Below are positions 36,866-45,450 of a DNA stretch of 64,000 nt, in pieces. The notes beneath the pieces were generated by a model that ran no database searches, was not told the origin of the DNA, and saw only the letters and a program-made list of their open reading frames with translations. The position numbers and the translations under genes are program-made. The stretch is from Scandinavium lactucae (lineage in GTDB: Bacteria > Pseudomonadota > Gammaproteobacteria > Enterobacterales > Enterobacteriaceae): contig NZ_JAWXRD010000001.1 in the NCBI RefSeq assembly GCF_033843265.1, positions 186,001 to 250,000 on the forward strand. The letters run 5' to 3'. The first letter of the stretch is position 1, and each line of letters opens with the position of its first letter.

Positions 36866-38005
36866 ATGGCGAAGAGAGACTATTACGAGGTTTTAGGCGT
36901 TTCCAAATCAGCGGAAGAGCGTGAAATCAAAAAGGCTTACAAACGCCTGGCGATGAAGTTTCACCCGGACCGTAATCAGGGTGACAAAGACGCCGAAGCC
37001 AAATTTAAAGAGATCAAGGAAGCCTACGAGATCCTGACCGACGCGCAGAAGCGTGCGGCCTACGATCAATACGGTCATGCCGCCTTTGAACAGGGCGGCG
37101 GTGGATTCGGTGGCGGCGGCTTTGGCGGCGGCGGTGCTGATTTCGGCGACATCTTTGGCGACGTGTTTGGCGATATCTTCGGCGGTGGTCGTGGCCGTCA
37201 ACGCGCTTCCCGCGGTTCAGATTTACGTTACAACCTGGATCTGACCCTGGAAGAAGCCGTTCGTGGCGTCACCAAAGAGATCCGTATCCCGACGCTTGAA
37301 GAGTGTGAAGTGTGCCACGGCAGCGGCGCGAAAGCCGGCAGCAAACCGCAGACCTGTCCGACCTGTCATGGTCAGGGCCAGGTGCAAATGCGCCAGGGTT
37401 TCTTTGCGGTCCAGCAGACCTGTCCACACTGTCAGGGTCGCGGCACGCTGATTAAAGATCCGTGCAACAGCTGTCACGGTCATGGTCGCGTTGAGAAAAC
37501 CAAAACCTTGTCGGTCAAAATTCCGGCTGGCGTCGACACCGGCGACCGTATTCGTTTGGCTGGCGAAGGTGAAGCGGGCGAGCACGGGGCACCGGCAGGC
37601 GATCTGTACGTTCAGGTGCAGGTCAAACAGCACCCGATCTTCGAACGTGAAGGCAACAACCTGTACTGCGAAGTGCCGATCAACTTTGCAATGGCAGCGC
37701 TCGGCGGCGAGATCGAAGTCCCGACCCTCGACGGTCGCGTGAATCTGAAAGTCCCTGGTGAAACTCAGACTGGCAAGCTGTTCCGTATGCGTGGGAAAGG
37801 GGTTAAATCCGTTCGCGGCGGCGCACAGGGCGACCTGTTGTGTCGCGTGGTGGTGGAAACCCCGGTTAGCCTGAATGACAAACAGAAGCAGCTACTGAAA
37901 GATCTGCAGGAGAGCTTTGGTGGCCCGACGGGTGAAAAAAACAGTCCGCGTTCCAAAAGCTTCTTCGACGGCGTGAAAAAATTCTTCGATGATTTAACGC
38001 GTTAA
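36866..38005 (+). CDS. dnaJ: Chaperone protein DnaJ (Hsp40)
   Basis: DnaJ delivers substrates to DnaK and stimulates its ATPase. It has 379 residues, against 376 in E. coli. The J domain carries the HPD motif (KFHPDRNQGD). A Gly/Phe-rich region follows (residues about 75-105). Four zinc-binding CxxCxGxG repeats are visible (CEVCHGSG, CPTCHGQG, CPHCQGRG, CNSCHGHG), then the C-terminal substrate domains. The few additional residues are near the C-terminus (GGPTGEKNSPRSKS). It is the second gene of dnaKJ. Confidence 0.98.
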   Translation: MAKRDYYEVLGVSKSAEEREIKKAYKRLAMKFHPDRNQGDKDAEAKFKEIKEAYEILTDAQKRAAYDQYGHAAFEQGGGGFGGGGFGGGGADFGDIFGDVFGDIFGGGRGRQRASRGSDLRYNLDLTLEEAVRGVTKEIRIPTLEECEVCHGSGAKAGSKPQTCPTCHGQGQVQMRQGFFAVQQTCPHCQGRGTLIKDPCNSCHGHGRVEKTKTLSVKIPAGVDTGDRIRLAGEGEAGEHGAPAGDLYVQVQVKQHPIFEREGNNLYCEVPINFAMAALGGEIEVPTLDGRVNLKVPGETQTGKLFRMRGKGVKSVRGGAQGDLLCRVVVETPVSLNDKQKQLLKDLQESFGGPTGEKNSPRSKSFFDGVKKFFDDLTR

Positions 38006-38022
38006 TTATTTTCATTCTAATT

Positions 38023-38058
38023 AAAAACCGAAATGTTAATTCATTTCGGTTTTTTTTT
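38023..38058 (+). terminator. dnaKJ terminator
   Basis: A stem AAAAACCGAAATG/CATTTCGGTTTTT with a 6-base loop runs into nine T, 17 bases past the dnaJ stop. Confidence 0.93.
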
Positions 38059-38260
38059 GCACCCACCATGAAAATGAGGTGTTGTGATGAATATTATTGT
38101 TTATAAGATGTATTTTTGGGCCTCAGCTGACAAATAATGTTATTTATAATCTTTTAACCTATTGATTTGTTTGTCTTAAATGATTTTTTTTGATGTCTGA
38201 ATACATTCATTGCATGTATAGTTCCCGGTCAATGAATTGATTTAAAAGGGGCTAACTTGT

Positions 38261-39199
38261 ATGGAGACGTCGTCTGCAGCCAGGGAGTTTGATTTAAATT
38301 TGATCAGAGTACTGGATGCTGTGGTAAATGCAGGAAATGCTACTAAAGCATCAAAGCGCCTTAACCTGACACCCGCAGCCGTTTCATTGGCATTGCGACG
38401 TCTTCAACATACGTACAATGAAGTCCTTTTTATTCGTACTAAAGAGGGGTTAGTGCCGACCATGCGGGCGAGAGAGATTCATCATACCTATAATCAGATC
38501 CTTGAACTGGTCGATACTACCTTTGATTCGATGGCGTGGAGAAAGCTCAATAAGGAAATTGTGATATGTGGAAGCGACATCATTGAGCAATGTTTTTTGT
38601 CAGAATTGATAGAGTTTGATGCTTTTGAACAGTACTTAATTAATCATCGCACCAACTGGAGTCGGGATGCTAAAACCTGTCGAGAATTACTCCTGTCGGG
38701 AGAGGCCGATTTGGCTATTACTTTCGATCCGCCGTCGGGTAATGAATTTACCCAGGTATCGATTGAAAACTTTAGCCAATATTCCGTGGTGTGCAGTCAA
38801 CATAATCCATTATCATCGCTAGATAAACTCTCTCTGCACCATTTTTATTCATTCCCTCATGCCGTTATTCATAACGGAGCATCTTCGTCCGCACTGATTG
38901 AAGAGGAAAATCGACAACTCTTTACCGGCCCTTATTCAGGACGACGACTGATCGGCTATCGCGGAGAATCAATCAATGGATTGCTGAGCATCGTCGAGCG
39001 TTCATCAATGATTGCGGTTATTCCTCAGCGACTGGCCCACTTTTTTCAACTACAAAGGAATTATGCCATTACGCTCATCCCGCTTCCGGATGAGATCAGT
39101 ATTAAACCATTGGCATTATACGCGGTCTGGTCGCAACAAAATAAATTTAAAAATGATATCGCCTCAATTATTGCAATGCTACAAAGCGTGGCGCATTAA
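38261..39199 (+). CDS. LysR-family transcriptional regulator of the chitinase block
   Basis: This 312-residue regulator has an N-terminal winged helix (AGNATKASKRLNLTPAAVSL, about residues 26-45) and a substrate-binding-like effector domain. The DNA is noticeably more AT-rich than dnaJ or nhaA, with rare codons such as AGA, ATA and TTA. It sits directly after dnaJ, where Salmonella also carries a LysR gene next to a chitinase gene. E. coli K-12 has an IS and hokC at this place. It probably controls the neighbouring muramidase and chitinase genes, but the inducer is unknown. The start ATG 38261 follows AAAAGGGG. Confidence 0.85.
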   Translation: METSSAAREFDLNLIRVLDAVVNAGNATKASKRLNLTPAAVSLALRRLQHTYNEVLFIRTKEGLVPTMRAREIHHTYNQILELVDTTFDSMAWRKLNKEIVICGSDIIEQCFLSELIEFDAFEQYLINHRTNWSRDAKTCRELLLSGEADLAITFDPPSGNEFTQVSIENFSQYSVVCSQHNPLSSLDKLSLHHFYSFPHAVIHNGASSSALIEEENRQLFTGPYSGRRLIGYRGESINGLLSIVERSSMIAVIPQRLAHFFQLQRNYAITLIPLPDEISIKPLALYAVWSQQNKFKNDIASIIAMLQSVAH

Positions 39200-39322
39200 A
39201 TGAAATGATTTGATCATCAAGCCATGCCGTCATTTATCACCCTTATTTTCCAATGAAATGATGTGTCTCATAACCTATTGTGGTGGAGTTAAATGCACGG
39301 CATGGGCGAGATGTAGAAATTT

Positions 39323-39862
39323 TTACTCGATGATGACTCTGTTTTTCATCCAGCCATAAATAAACTCTTCATTCCTTTCTCTATTCTCGGTTATCACCAG
39401 GTAGTATTCTCCCTGGGAACAGTTAAGCGCGTTAATGAGTACCTGCTCGCCTTCTTTACCTCGCCAGGACAGAAAAGTATTCAGCGCTTCGATGGTCTTT
39501 ATGCCGATATTGCCATCGACCTTAAGTTCAGTATATTTATTACCGTGTAGATTAAAGATGTTAAGCCAGCGCTGTAGCCAGCGGGAGGGCCAGCTGGGAC
39601 CCACGTTGACCCCGGCGTCGCACAGTTCAAAGGCAAGATGTAAGGAAAGCTGCGCTACTTTATCGAAGCCGGGAGCGCTCCAGTAGCTTTTCTCAAGAAT
39701 GGTATAGGCTTCGTCTCGGGTCATTTCCCGCATATCTCCCTGATAGCCATGGGCGCGAGCGGTCAGTTCCGTTATTCCCCAATTTGTGGCACCACCTTTA
39801 TCTGCCGGATTATTTGTATATCCACCTTCTTTTTCAAGAATACCATCTAATACAGGGTTCAT
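39323..39862 (-). CDS. GH108-family peptidoglycan hydrolase (N-acetylmuramidase, TtsA/ZliS-like)
   Basis: This 179-residue phage-type muramidase has an N-terminal GH108 domain with the catalytic-glutamate motif EKEGGYTNNPADKGGATNWG (about residues 10-29) and DAGVNVGP. A C-terminal peptidoglycan-binding_3-type domain follows (VDGNIGIKTIEAL). No signal peptide is seen, as for TtsA of S. Typhi, which supports typhoid-toxin release. The start at 39862 has AGAGGA upstream; an alternative ATG at 39883, overlapping the previous stop as TGATG, would add seven residues. It is downstream of the winged-helix membrane gene on the same strand. Function is predicted: local wall cleavage for release of the chitinase. 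Confidence 0.85.
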   Translation of the reverse strand: MNPVLDGILEKEGGYTNNPADKGGATNWGITELTARAHGYQGDMREMTRDEAYTILEKSYWSAPGFDKVAQLSLHLAFELCDAGVNVGPSWPSRWLQRWLNIFNLHGNKYTELKVDGNIGIKTIEALNTFLSWRGKEGEQVLINALNCSQGEYYLVITENRERNEEFIYGWMKNRVIIE

Positions 39863-39882
39863 CGTATCATCCTCTGTGCTCA

Positions 39883-40338
39883 TCAATTGTGGGAGAGTAA
39901 CTTAATCATATCCAGTACCGCATACAGCGAAATGATTGAGATAATAAAAGCCATTACGATTGCTGTCTTCCATATTTTATATCTGCGCTTCAATCTTTCT
40001 TCCGGCAGTTTTTCTATCGTAATGTTATTGTTAATTCTGATCCCAACGCGTGGGATAGTCATGAAAAAATCGTTGATGCCGAGCGTGCGCAAGTCTTTTC
40101 GAATTAAATATAAGAGTTGTGTGAGGTTAGCGTCACTGATGAATTGTCCACGCTCTCCCCATAGTCCATAGGTCAGCTGTTGTTTATCAATGACTCCCGA
40201 CTCTGAGTTCTCAATGATAAAGCTTAGGCAGCGGGCTCGCATCGCCGTCATTTTTATAATAACGGCATTGTCGGTGTTTCTTATTTCATTCTTCTCCTCA
40301 TTGTAAATACAGTTATGGTTAAGAAGATAGCGCTTCAT
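39883..40338 (-). CDS. ToxR/CadC-like winged-helix protein with one C-terminal membrane helix
   Basis: This 151-residue protein has an OmpR/PhoB-type winged-helix domain (about residues 5-105; LTYGLWGERGQFISDANLTQ is the recognition region, then LLYLIRKDLRTLG). A basic stretch (RLKRRYK) and a single membrane helix follow (TAIVMAFIISIISLYAVLDM, about residues 125-144), leaving about seven residues outside. This is the ToxR/CadC layout without a periplasmic sensor domain. Membrane-bound regulators of this kind (for example RoeA in Yersinia) are known to control Type 10 secretion genes. It is probably co-transcribed with the muramidase and divergent from the chitinase. AT-rich codon use suggests horizontal acquisition. 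Confidence 0.8.
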   Translation of the reverse strand: MKRYLLNHNCIYNEEKNEIRNTDNAVIIKMTAMRARCLSFIIENSESGVIDKQQLTYGLWGERGQFISDANLTQLLYLIRKDLRTLGINDFFMTIPRVGIRINNNITIEKLPEERLKRRYKIWKTAIVMAFIISIISLYAVLDMIKLLSHN

Positions 40339-40699
40339 AGTACACCTGTTAGTCGTGGTGAGTTGATTTGTGTTAATTGATAGTAGAAGGCAATTCTCCT
40401 TTTACCATTCGTTTGACCAGGAAACTTCTTAGCTAATAACGGGAGTGTGGGCCGGTTAGCAAATAATGGCCTGAATTAAATTTTATTTATAAGTGATGTA
40501 AGTCTGGTTTACATTGCCAAATCTCATAGGTGATTTCTGATATTGATGGGCTGTGTTTCTGATAAACAGCGGGGTGGTATTTTGTGGTGTATCAATAAAG
40601 CTCACGTGATGCTTTGTGTTTTGAGAATTCAGTAGCGGACGTATGAAATAGATGGTGTAGCGCATGGCTACCTTTTCAAATCACTCTAAGGAACTCACA
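40339..40699. other. AT-rich divergent promoter region, regulator versus chitinase
   Basis: No convincing gene lies in these 361 bases. A 60-codon minus-strand frame has no membrane helix, signal or ribosome site. Visible elements are an inverted repeat TGTTT-N5-AAACA at 40554-40568 and a run with half-sites GCTAA/TTAGC near 40430-40460. These are candidate operator sites for the LysR or winged-helix regulator; no motif is certain. Confidence 0.5.
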
Positions 40700-42784
40700 A
40701 TGGCAACAAGTAAATTAATTCAGGGCGATAGTCTGACCGAGACCAGTAATGCGGCAGATGGTTTTAAACCTGAAAGCGAAGTACAGAGCTATAGCTATAC
40801 CTCTGCGCGGGTGGCGAAGTCTGTGTATAACAAATACAAAGCGGCAGCCAGTAAACCTAAAGTGTTTGGTTATTATACCGACTGGTCACAATACGATGGT
40901 CGTCTTCAGGGACAAGATTCCCAGGCCTCCCGTGGTCGTGGTTATGACCTGGCAAATATTGATCCGACAGCCTACGACAAAATCATCTTTGGTTTTGTGG
41001 GTATCGTCGGTGATAAAGGGGAAAAACAGTACACCATTGAAAATGCCGCCGGCCTCACCGGTAAAAAAACCAATGAGCCCACTTTCCTTGATCCATGGGG
41101 CGATTTTCAGTCCTATGTAAACTGCAATCAAACCACCAGCGGCTGGGATGTCGACCCTGCAACTGTCACACAATCCAACACCCACGGCCTGTTGGGCGGC
41201 CTACGTGATTTGCAGGCCAAAGCCAAACAGCAGGGGCATACCCTGGCCCTGTCGATGAGTATCGGCGGCTGGACAATGAGTAATGCCTTCCATGAAGTCG
41301 CTAAAACCGACTCGGCGCGCAAAACATTTGCCGCTGGCGTGGTGAAATTGTTCAAGCAATTCCCGATGTTCAGCGAAGTGGATATTGACTGGGAATACCC
41401 GAACGCCGAAGGCAACGGCAACCCACATGGCCCTGAAGATGGTGCTAACTATGCGCTGTTGATTAAAGAGCTGAAAACCCAGCTGTCCGCAGCTGGTCGT
41501 AGCGACGTGAAGATTTCGATCGCCAGTTCTGCGGTGGTCGACGTACTGGGCTATTCCAATGTGAAAGCGCTGCTCGATGCGGGCCTGTATGGCATCAACG
41601 TGATGACCTATGACTTCTTCGGGACACCATGGGCAGAAACGCTGACCCATCACACCAATCTGTCGCCGTTAACGGCGGGTGGTTGGAGCATTGAGGCCGT
41701 CGTGGAGTACCTGGTTGCTGAAGGCTTCCCTTCCGATCGCATCAATATCGGTTATGCCGGGTATACCCGTAATGGCCGCAATGCTGTGATTGAAAGTTTC
41801 TCCCCGCTGAAAGGCTCATATGATCCAGGCCAGGGAACCACCACCGGTTCATTCGAATCGGGTTGCACCGAGTGGTATGACACTATTTACAACTATCTGG
41901 ATCTGGAAAACCAGCAGGGTCGTAACGGCTTTAACGTCTATACCGATAAAATTGCCAATGCGGATTACCTGTACAACCCGCAGAGCAAGCTGTTTATGTC
42001 CCTGGACACGCCGCGTTCGGTGAAAGCCAAAGGTGAGTATGCCGCGAAACATAGCCTGGGTGGCCTGTTTACCTGGACTATCGATCAGGATAACGGCGTA
42101 CTGCTGAACGCGGCCCGTGAAGGCTTGGGTTATGAACTGCAGACGCAGAAAGTGGATATGAAGCCGTTCTACTTCGAAGGTATCAATGTCAGCGATGCGG
42201 ATAAGGAAGATGGGGGCGAAGAACCTGTTCAGCCAGTCGTTAACCACGCACCAAAAGCCGCAGTTGAGTTGCTGGTTGTCAGCGGCTCGCGTGTACAGCT
42301 TTCTGGCGAGGCTTCGACTGACGAAGATGGCGATGTGCTGAGCTTTAGCTGGGGTGTGCCTGCTTCAGTGTCAGTGGCAGACAAGAGCGCGTCGGTGATT
42401 GAGTTCTCTGCGCCAACCGTAACCCAAAAAACGGAACTTCAGTTCACGTTATTTGTTCGCGACAGCCACAATGAGCCGTCATCGCAGCAGCGCTTTGTGG
42501 TGAATGTGGTGCCTGCGCAATCCGGTCAGAATGATAATCCAGTACCAACTCCTGATCCGGTTCCGAATCCAGAACCTACTCCAGAACCCACTCCGGATGT
42601 TCCGGCTGGCGACACCCCATACCCAGTATGGAACGTGAGCACCGTTTACGGCGGGAACTGGGGCACTTTCGAAACCGTGAGCTGGAAGGGCCATAACTAT
42701 AAGGTCAACTGGTACTCCGTTGGTGAACAACCGGATAAAAACAGCGGTCCATACGCTGTATGGAGCGATCTCGGCGCGTATTAA
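40700..42784 (+). CDS. GH18 chitinase with PKD/Ig-like and C-terminal chitin-binding domains
   Basis: This 694-residue chitinase resembles Salmonella ChiA. The GH18 barrel starts near KPKVFGYYTDWSQYDGR. Its catalytic motif DIDWEYP has Glu232 as proton donor, preceded by the SIGGWTMS strand. An Ig/PKD-like module (about 514-615) and a Pro-rich linker (PDPVPNPEPTPEPTPDVP) follow. A CBM5/12-type chitin-binding domain ends the protein (about 640-694, PYPVWNVSTVYGGNW). The start ATG at 40700 has AAGGAA six bases upstream; an in-frame ATG at 40664 does not. There is no signal peptide, so release must use another route, which fits the muramidase gene nearby. A strong terminator follows. Confidence 0.92.
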   Translation: MATSKLIQGDSLTETSNAADGFKPESEVQSYSYTSARVAKSVYNKYKAAASKPKVFGYYTDWSQYDGRLQGQDSQASRGRGYDLANIDPTAYDKIIFGFVGIVGDKGEKQYTIENAAGLTGKKTNEPTFLDPWGDFQSYVNCNQTTSGWDVDPATVTQSNTHGLLGGLRDLQAKAKQQGHTLALSMSIGGWTMSNAFHEVAKTDSARKTFAAGVVKLFKQFPMFSEVDIDWEYPNAEGNGNPHGPEDGANYALLIKELKTQLSAAGRSDVKISIASSAVVDVLGYSNVKALLDAGLYGINVMTYDFFGTPWAETLTHHTNLSPLTAGGWSIEAVVEYLVAEGFPSDRINIGYAGYTRNGRNAVIESFSPLKGSYDPGQGTTTGSFESGCTEWYDTIYNYLDLENQQGRNGFNVYTDKIANADYLYNPQSKLFMSLDTPRSVKAKGEYAAKHSLGGLFTWTIDQDNGVLLNAAREGLGYELQTQKVDMKPFYFEGINVSDADKEDGGEEPVQPVVNHAPKAAVELLVVSGSRVQLSGEASTDEDGDVLSFSWGVPASVSVADKSASVIEFSAPTVTQKTELQFTLFVRDSHNEPSSQQRFVVNVVPAQSGQNDNPVPTPDPVPNPEPTPEPTPDVPAGDTPYPVWNVSTVYGGNWGTFETVSWKGHNYKVNWYSVGEQPDKNSGPYAVWSDLGAY

Positions 42785-42817
42785 TGTGATCTGATAGCTA
42801 TAATTTTGCGCAAGCTT

Positions 42818-42846
42818 CCCCGGCGGATGGATCGCCGGGGTTTTTT
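42818..42846 (+). terminator. Chitinase gene terminator
   Basis: A stem CCCCGGCG/CGCCGGGG with a 7-base loop followed by six T, 33 bases past the stop. Confidence 0.92.
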
Positions 42847-42977
42847 GCATGTTTAATCGCGGATAGGTATTGGATCGGAAAAAGCGAGTTTTTGTTGCTA
42901 TATAATCTACTTTTAACGAATCATCGTGGCGGTTACTATGGTTTTATCGATGTATTAACGGAAAAGAGAGAATAAAA

Positions 42978-44156
42978 GTGAAACATCTACAGCGTTTTTT
43001 TAGCAATGAGGCTTCCGGGGGCATCATCTTGATCATCGCCGCCGCGCTGGCGATGCTGTTGGCGAACATGGGTTCGACCAGCGGTCTGTATCATTCTTTT
43101 CTGGAAACCCCTGTACAGCTCAAGGTGGGCGCGCTCGAAATTAATAAGAACATGCTGCTGTGGATCAACGATGCGTTGATGGCGGTGTTCTTCCTGTTGA
43201 TTGGTCTTGAGGTCAAACGTGAGCTCATTGTGGGGTCGCTGGCCAGCCGTCGGCAGGCAATTTTCCCGGTAATCGCCGCTCTGGGTGGGATGGTGGTGCC
43301 CGCGCTGGTCTATCTGGCGTTTAACTTCCATGATCCCATTACTCGTGAAGGCTGGGCGATTCCGGCGGCCACCGACATTGCGTTTGCACTGGGCGTGCTG
43401 GCGCTGCTCGGCAGCCGTGTCCCGGCCTCTCTGAAAATTTTCCTGATGGCGCTGGCGATTATTGATGATCTCGGTGCCATCGTTATTATCGCACTGTTCT
43501 ACACCAGTGATTTGTCGATACTGTCTCTCGGCGTAGCGGCAGCGGCGATTGCGGTGCTGGCTTTCCTGAACCTGACCGGAGTCCGTCGGACCGGGATTTA
43601 TATTCTGGTGGGGGTGATTCTGTGGACCGCGGTGCTGAAATCAGGTGTGCATGCCACGCTTGCCGGAGTGGTTGTCGGTTTCTTCATTCCGCTGAAAGAG
43701 CAGAAGGGCAAATCACCGGCGGTTCAGCTCGAGCACGTGCTGCATCCGTGGGTGGCGTATCTGATCCTGCCGCTGTTCGCCTTCGCGAATGCCGGCGTGT
43801 CACTGCAAGGCGTCACCCTGGAAGGGCTGACTTCATTGCTGCCGCTGGGCATCATGGCGGGTTTGTTCATCGGTAAACCGCTGGGTATTAGCTTGTTCTG
43901 CTGGCTCGCGCTGAAAATGAAATGGGCTACGCTGCCAGCGGGCACCACCTGGAAGCAGATAATGGCGGTCGGGGTGCTGTGCGGGATTGGCTTTACGATG
44001 TCGATTTTCATCGCCTCACTGGCCTTCGGTAATGTGGATCCAGCCCTCATCAACTGGGCTAAGCTGGGCATCCTGATTGGCTCGGTGCTGTCGGCGGTGG
44101 TCGGCTACACCCTGCTGCGGATGCGCACCTCCAGCGAGCAAGTGCAAACGGTCTAA
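42978..44156 (+). CDS. nhaA: Na+/H+ antiporter NhaA
   Basis: NhaA is the electrogenic sodium/proton antiporter of the inner membrane. It has 392 residues, against 388 in E. coli, with 12 predicted helices. The essential Asp163-Asp164 pair lies in AIIDDLGA, and Lys300-region sequence FIGKPLGI is present. It starts with GTG at 42978 behind AGAGAG, as in E. coli. nhaR follows 58 bases downstream and is expected to activate it in response to sodium. Confidence 0.98.
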   Translation: MKHLQRFFSNEASGGIILIIAAALAMLLANMGSTSGLYHSFLETPVQLKVGALEINKNMLLWINDALMAVFFLLIGLEVKRELIVGSLASRRQAIFPVIAALGGMVVPALVYLAFNFHDPITREGWAIPAATDIAFALGVLALLGSRVPASLKIFLMALAIIDDLGAIVIIALFYTSDLSILSLGVAAAAIAVLAFLNLTGVRRTGIYILVGVILWTAVLKSGVHATLAGVVVGFFIPLKEQKGKSPAVQLEHVLHPWVAYLILPLFAFANAGVSLQGVTLEGLTSLLPLGIMAGLFIGKPLGISLFCWLALKMKWATLPAGTTWKQIMAVGVLCGIGFTMSIFIASLAFGNVDPALINWAKLGILIGSVLSAVVGYTLLRMRTSSEQVQTV

Positions 44157-44214
44157 ACCTTCACAGAGAGCCCTGAGTGGCTCTCTTTTGACATTCATCA
44201 GGGAGCGAAAAACT

Positions 44215-45111
44215 ATGTCGCATATTAACTACAACCATCTTTACTACTTCTGGCATGTCTATAAAGAAGGCTCAGTGGTGGGCGCTGCAGAAGCGCTGTA
44301 CCTGACGCCGCAGACCATAACCGGGCAAATTAAAGCACTGGAAGAACGGTTGCAGGGCAAACTGTTTAAGCGCAAGGGCAGGGGGCTGGAACCGAGTGAA
44401 CTGGGCGAGCTGGTTTTTCGCTATGCCGATAAAATGTTTACCCTGAGCCAGGAGATGCTCGACATCATTAACTATCGCAAAGAGTCGAACCTGCTGTTCG
44501 ACGTCGGCGTGGCGGATGCATTGTCGAAACGGCTGGTCAGCGGAGTGCTCGATGCGGCGGTGGTAGAAGATGAACAAATCCATCTGCGCTGCTACGAATC
44601 GACCCATGAAATGCTGCTGGAACAGCTCAGCCAGCACAAGCTCGACATGATAATCTCTGATTGCCCGATTGATTCTACCCAGCAGGAGGGGCTGTTCTCG
44701 GTCAAGATTGGTGAATGCAGCGTCAGCTTCTGGTGCATGAACCCGTTACCGGAAAAACCGTTCCCGGCCTGTCTGGAAGAGCGTCGATTGTTGATCCCTG
44801 GACGACGTTCCATGCTCGGGCGCAAACTGCTGAACTGGATTAATACCCAAGGGCTGAAGGTGGAAGTGCTGGGTGAGTTTGATGATGCGGCGCTAATGAA
44901 GGCCTTTGGCGCGGCGCATAACGCGATTTTTGTCGCGCCAACGCTCTATGCGCACGACCTGTATGCGGACGATAACATCGTTGAGATTGGGCGAGTGGAG
45001 AACGTGATGGAGGAGTATCACGCCATTTTTGCCGAGCGCATGATCCAGCATCCGGCGGTGCAGCGTATCTGTAATCGCGATTATTCCGCGCTGTTCGCCC
45101 TGCCGCGTTGA
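44215..45111 (+). CDS. nhaR: Transcriptional activator NhaR (LysR family)
   Basis: NhaR activates nhaA in response to Na+ and also regulates other targets in E. coli. It has 298 residues. The N-terminal winged helix (GSVVGAAEALYLTPQTITGQ) and the conserved body KRKGRGLEPSELGELVFRYADKM, broken here for length, are as in E. coli. The start at 44215 (MSHINYNHLYYF), with AGGGAGCG upstream, is supported by the family N-terminus. An open frame extending back into nhaA is not used. It is the second gene of nhaAR. Confidence 0.95.
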   Translation: MSHINYNHLYYFWHVYKEGSVVGAAEALYLTPQTITGQIKALEERLQGKLFKRKGRGLEPSELGELVFRYADKMFTLSQEMLDIINYRKESNLLFDVGVADALSKRLVSGVLDAAVVEDEQIHLRCYESTHEMLLEQLSQHKLDMIISDCPIDSTQQEGLFSVKIGECSVSFWCMNPLPEKPFPACLEERRLLIPGRRSMLGRKLLNWINTQGLKVEVLGEFDDAALMKAFGAAHNAIFVAPTLYAHDLYADDNIVEIGRVENVMEEYHAIFAERMIQHPAVQRICNRDYSALFALPR

Positions 45112-45133
45112 TCTGACGCTAAACGCCAGACAT

Positions 45134-45160
45134 AAAAAAACCCGCCGAGGCGGGTTTTTC
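45134..45160. terminator. Bidirectional terminator nhaR/rpsT
   Basis: AAAAACCCGCC/GGCGGGTTTTT stem-loop with flanking A and T runs between convergent genes. Confidence 0.93.
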
Positions 45161-45186
45161 TCTACAAAGACTCAGCGAGCAGGCGA

Positions 45187-45450
45187 TTAAGCCAGTTTGC
45201 TGATCTGCGCAGCCAGGTTGGCTTTATGACGCGCAGCTTTGTTTTTGTGGATCAGACCTTTAGCAGCCTGACGGTCCACGATCGGTTGCATTTCGTTAAA
45301 TGCTTTCTGTGCAGCAGCTTTGTCGCCTGCTTCTACAGCTGCGTATACTTTCTTGATGAAAGTACGCATCATAGAACGACGGCTAGCGTTGTGCTTGCGT
45401 GCCTTTTCAGACTGAACGGCGCGCTTCTTAGCTGATTTGATATTAGCCAA
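45187..45450 (-). CDS. rpsT: 30S ribosomal protein S20
   Basis: S20 is a primary 16S rRNA-binding protein. It is an 87-residue basic protein (ANIKSAKKRAVQSEKARKHN at the N-terminus). The start codon is TTG (45448-45450 on the minus strand), preceded by GGAGTTGGACC. A UUG start is also used in E. coli, where it takes part in autogenous control of translation. It is monocistronic and divergent from ribF. Confidence 0.98.
   Translation of the reverse strand: MANIKSAKKRAVQSEKARKHNASRRSMMRTFIKKVYAAVEAGDKAAAQKAFNEMQPIVDRQAAKGLIHKNKAARHKANLAAQISKLA

Noticed and set aside
40483..40665. 60-codon frame before the chitinase, considered as a holin
   Set aside because: No hydrophobic helix and no ribosome site; it is polar and basic, so it cannot be a holin.
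40664..40699. Upstream in-frame ATG of the chitinase
   Set aside because: No Shine-Dalgarno sequence; the ATG at 40700 has AAGGAA at good distance. The extra 12 residues are not a signal peptide either.
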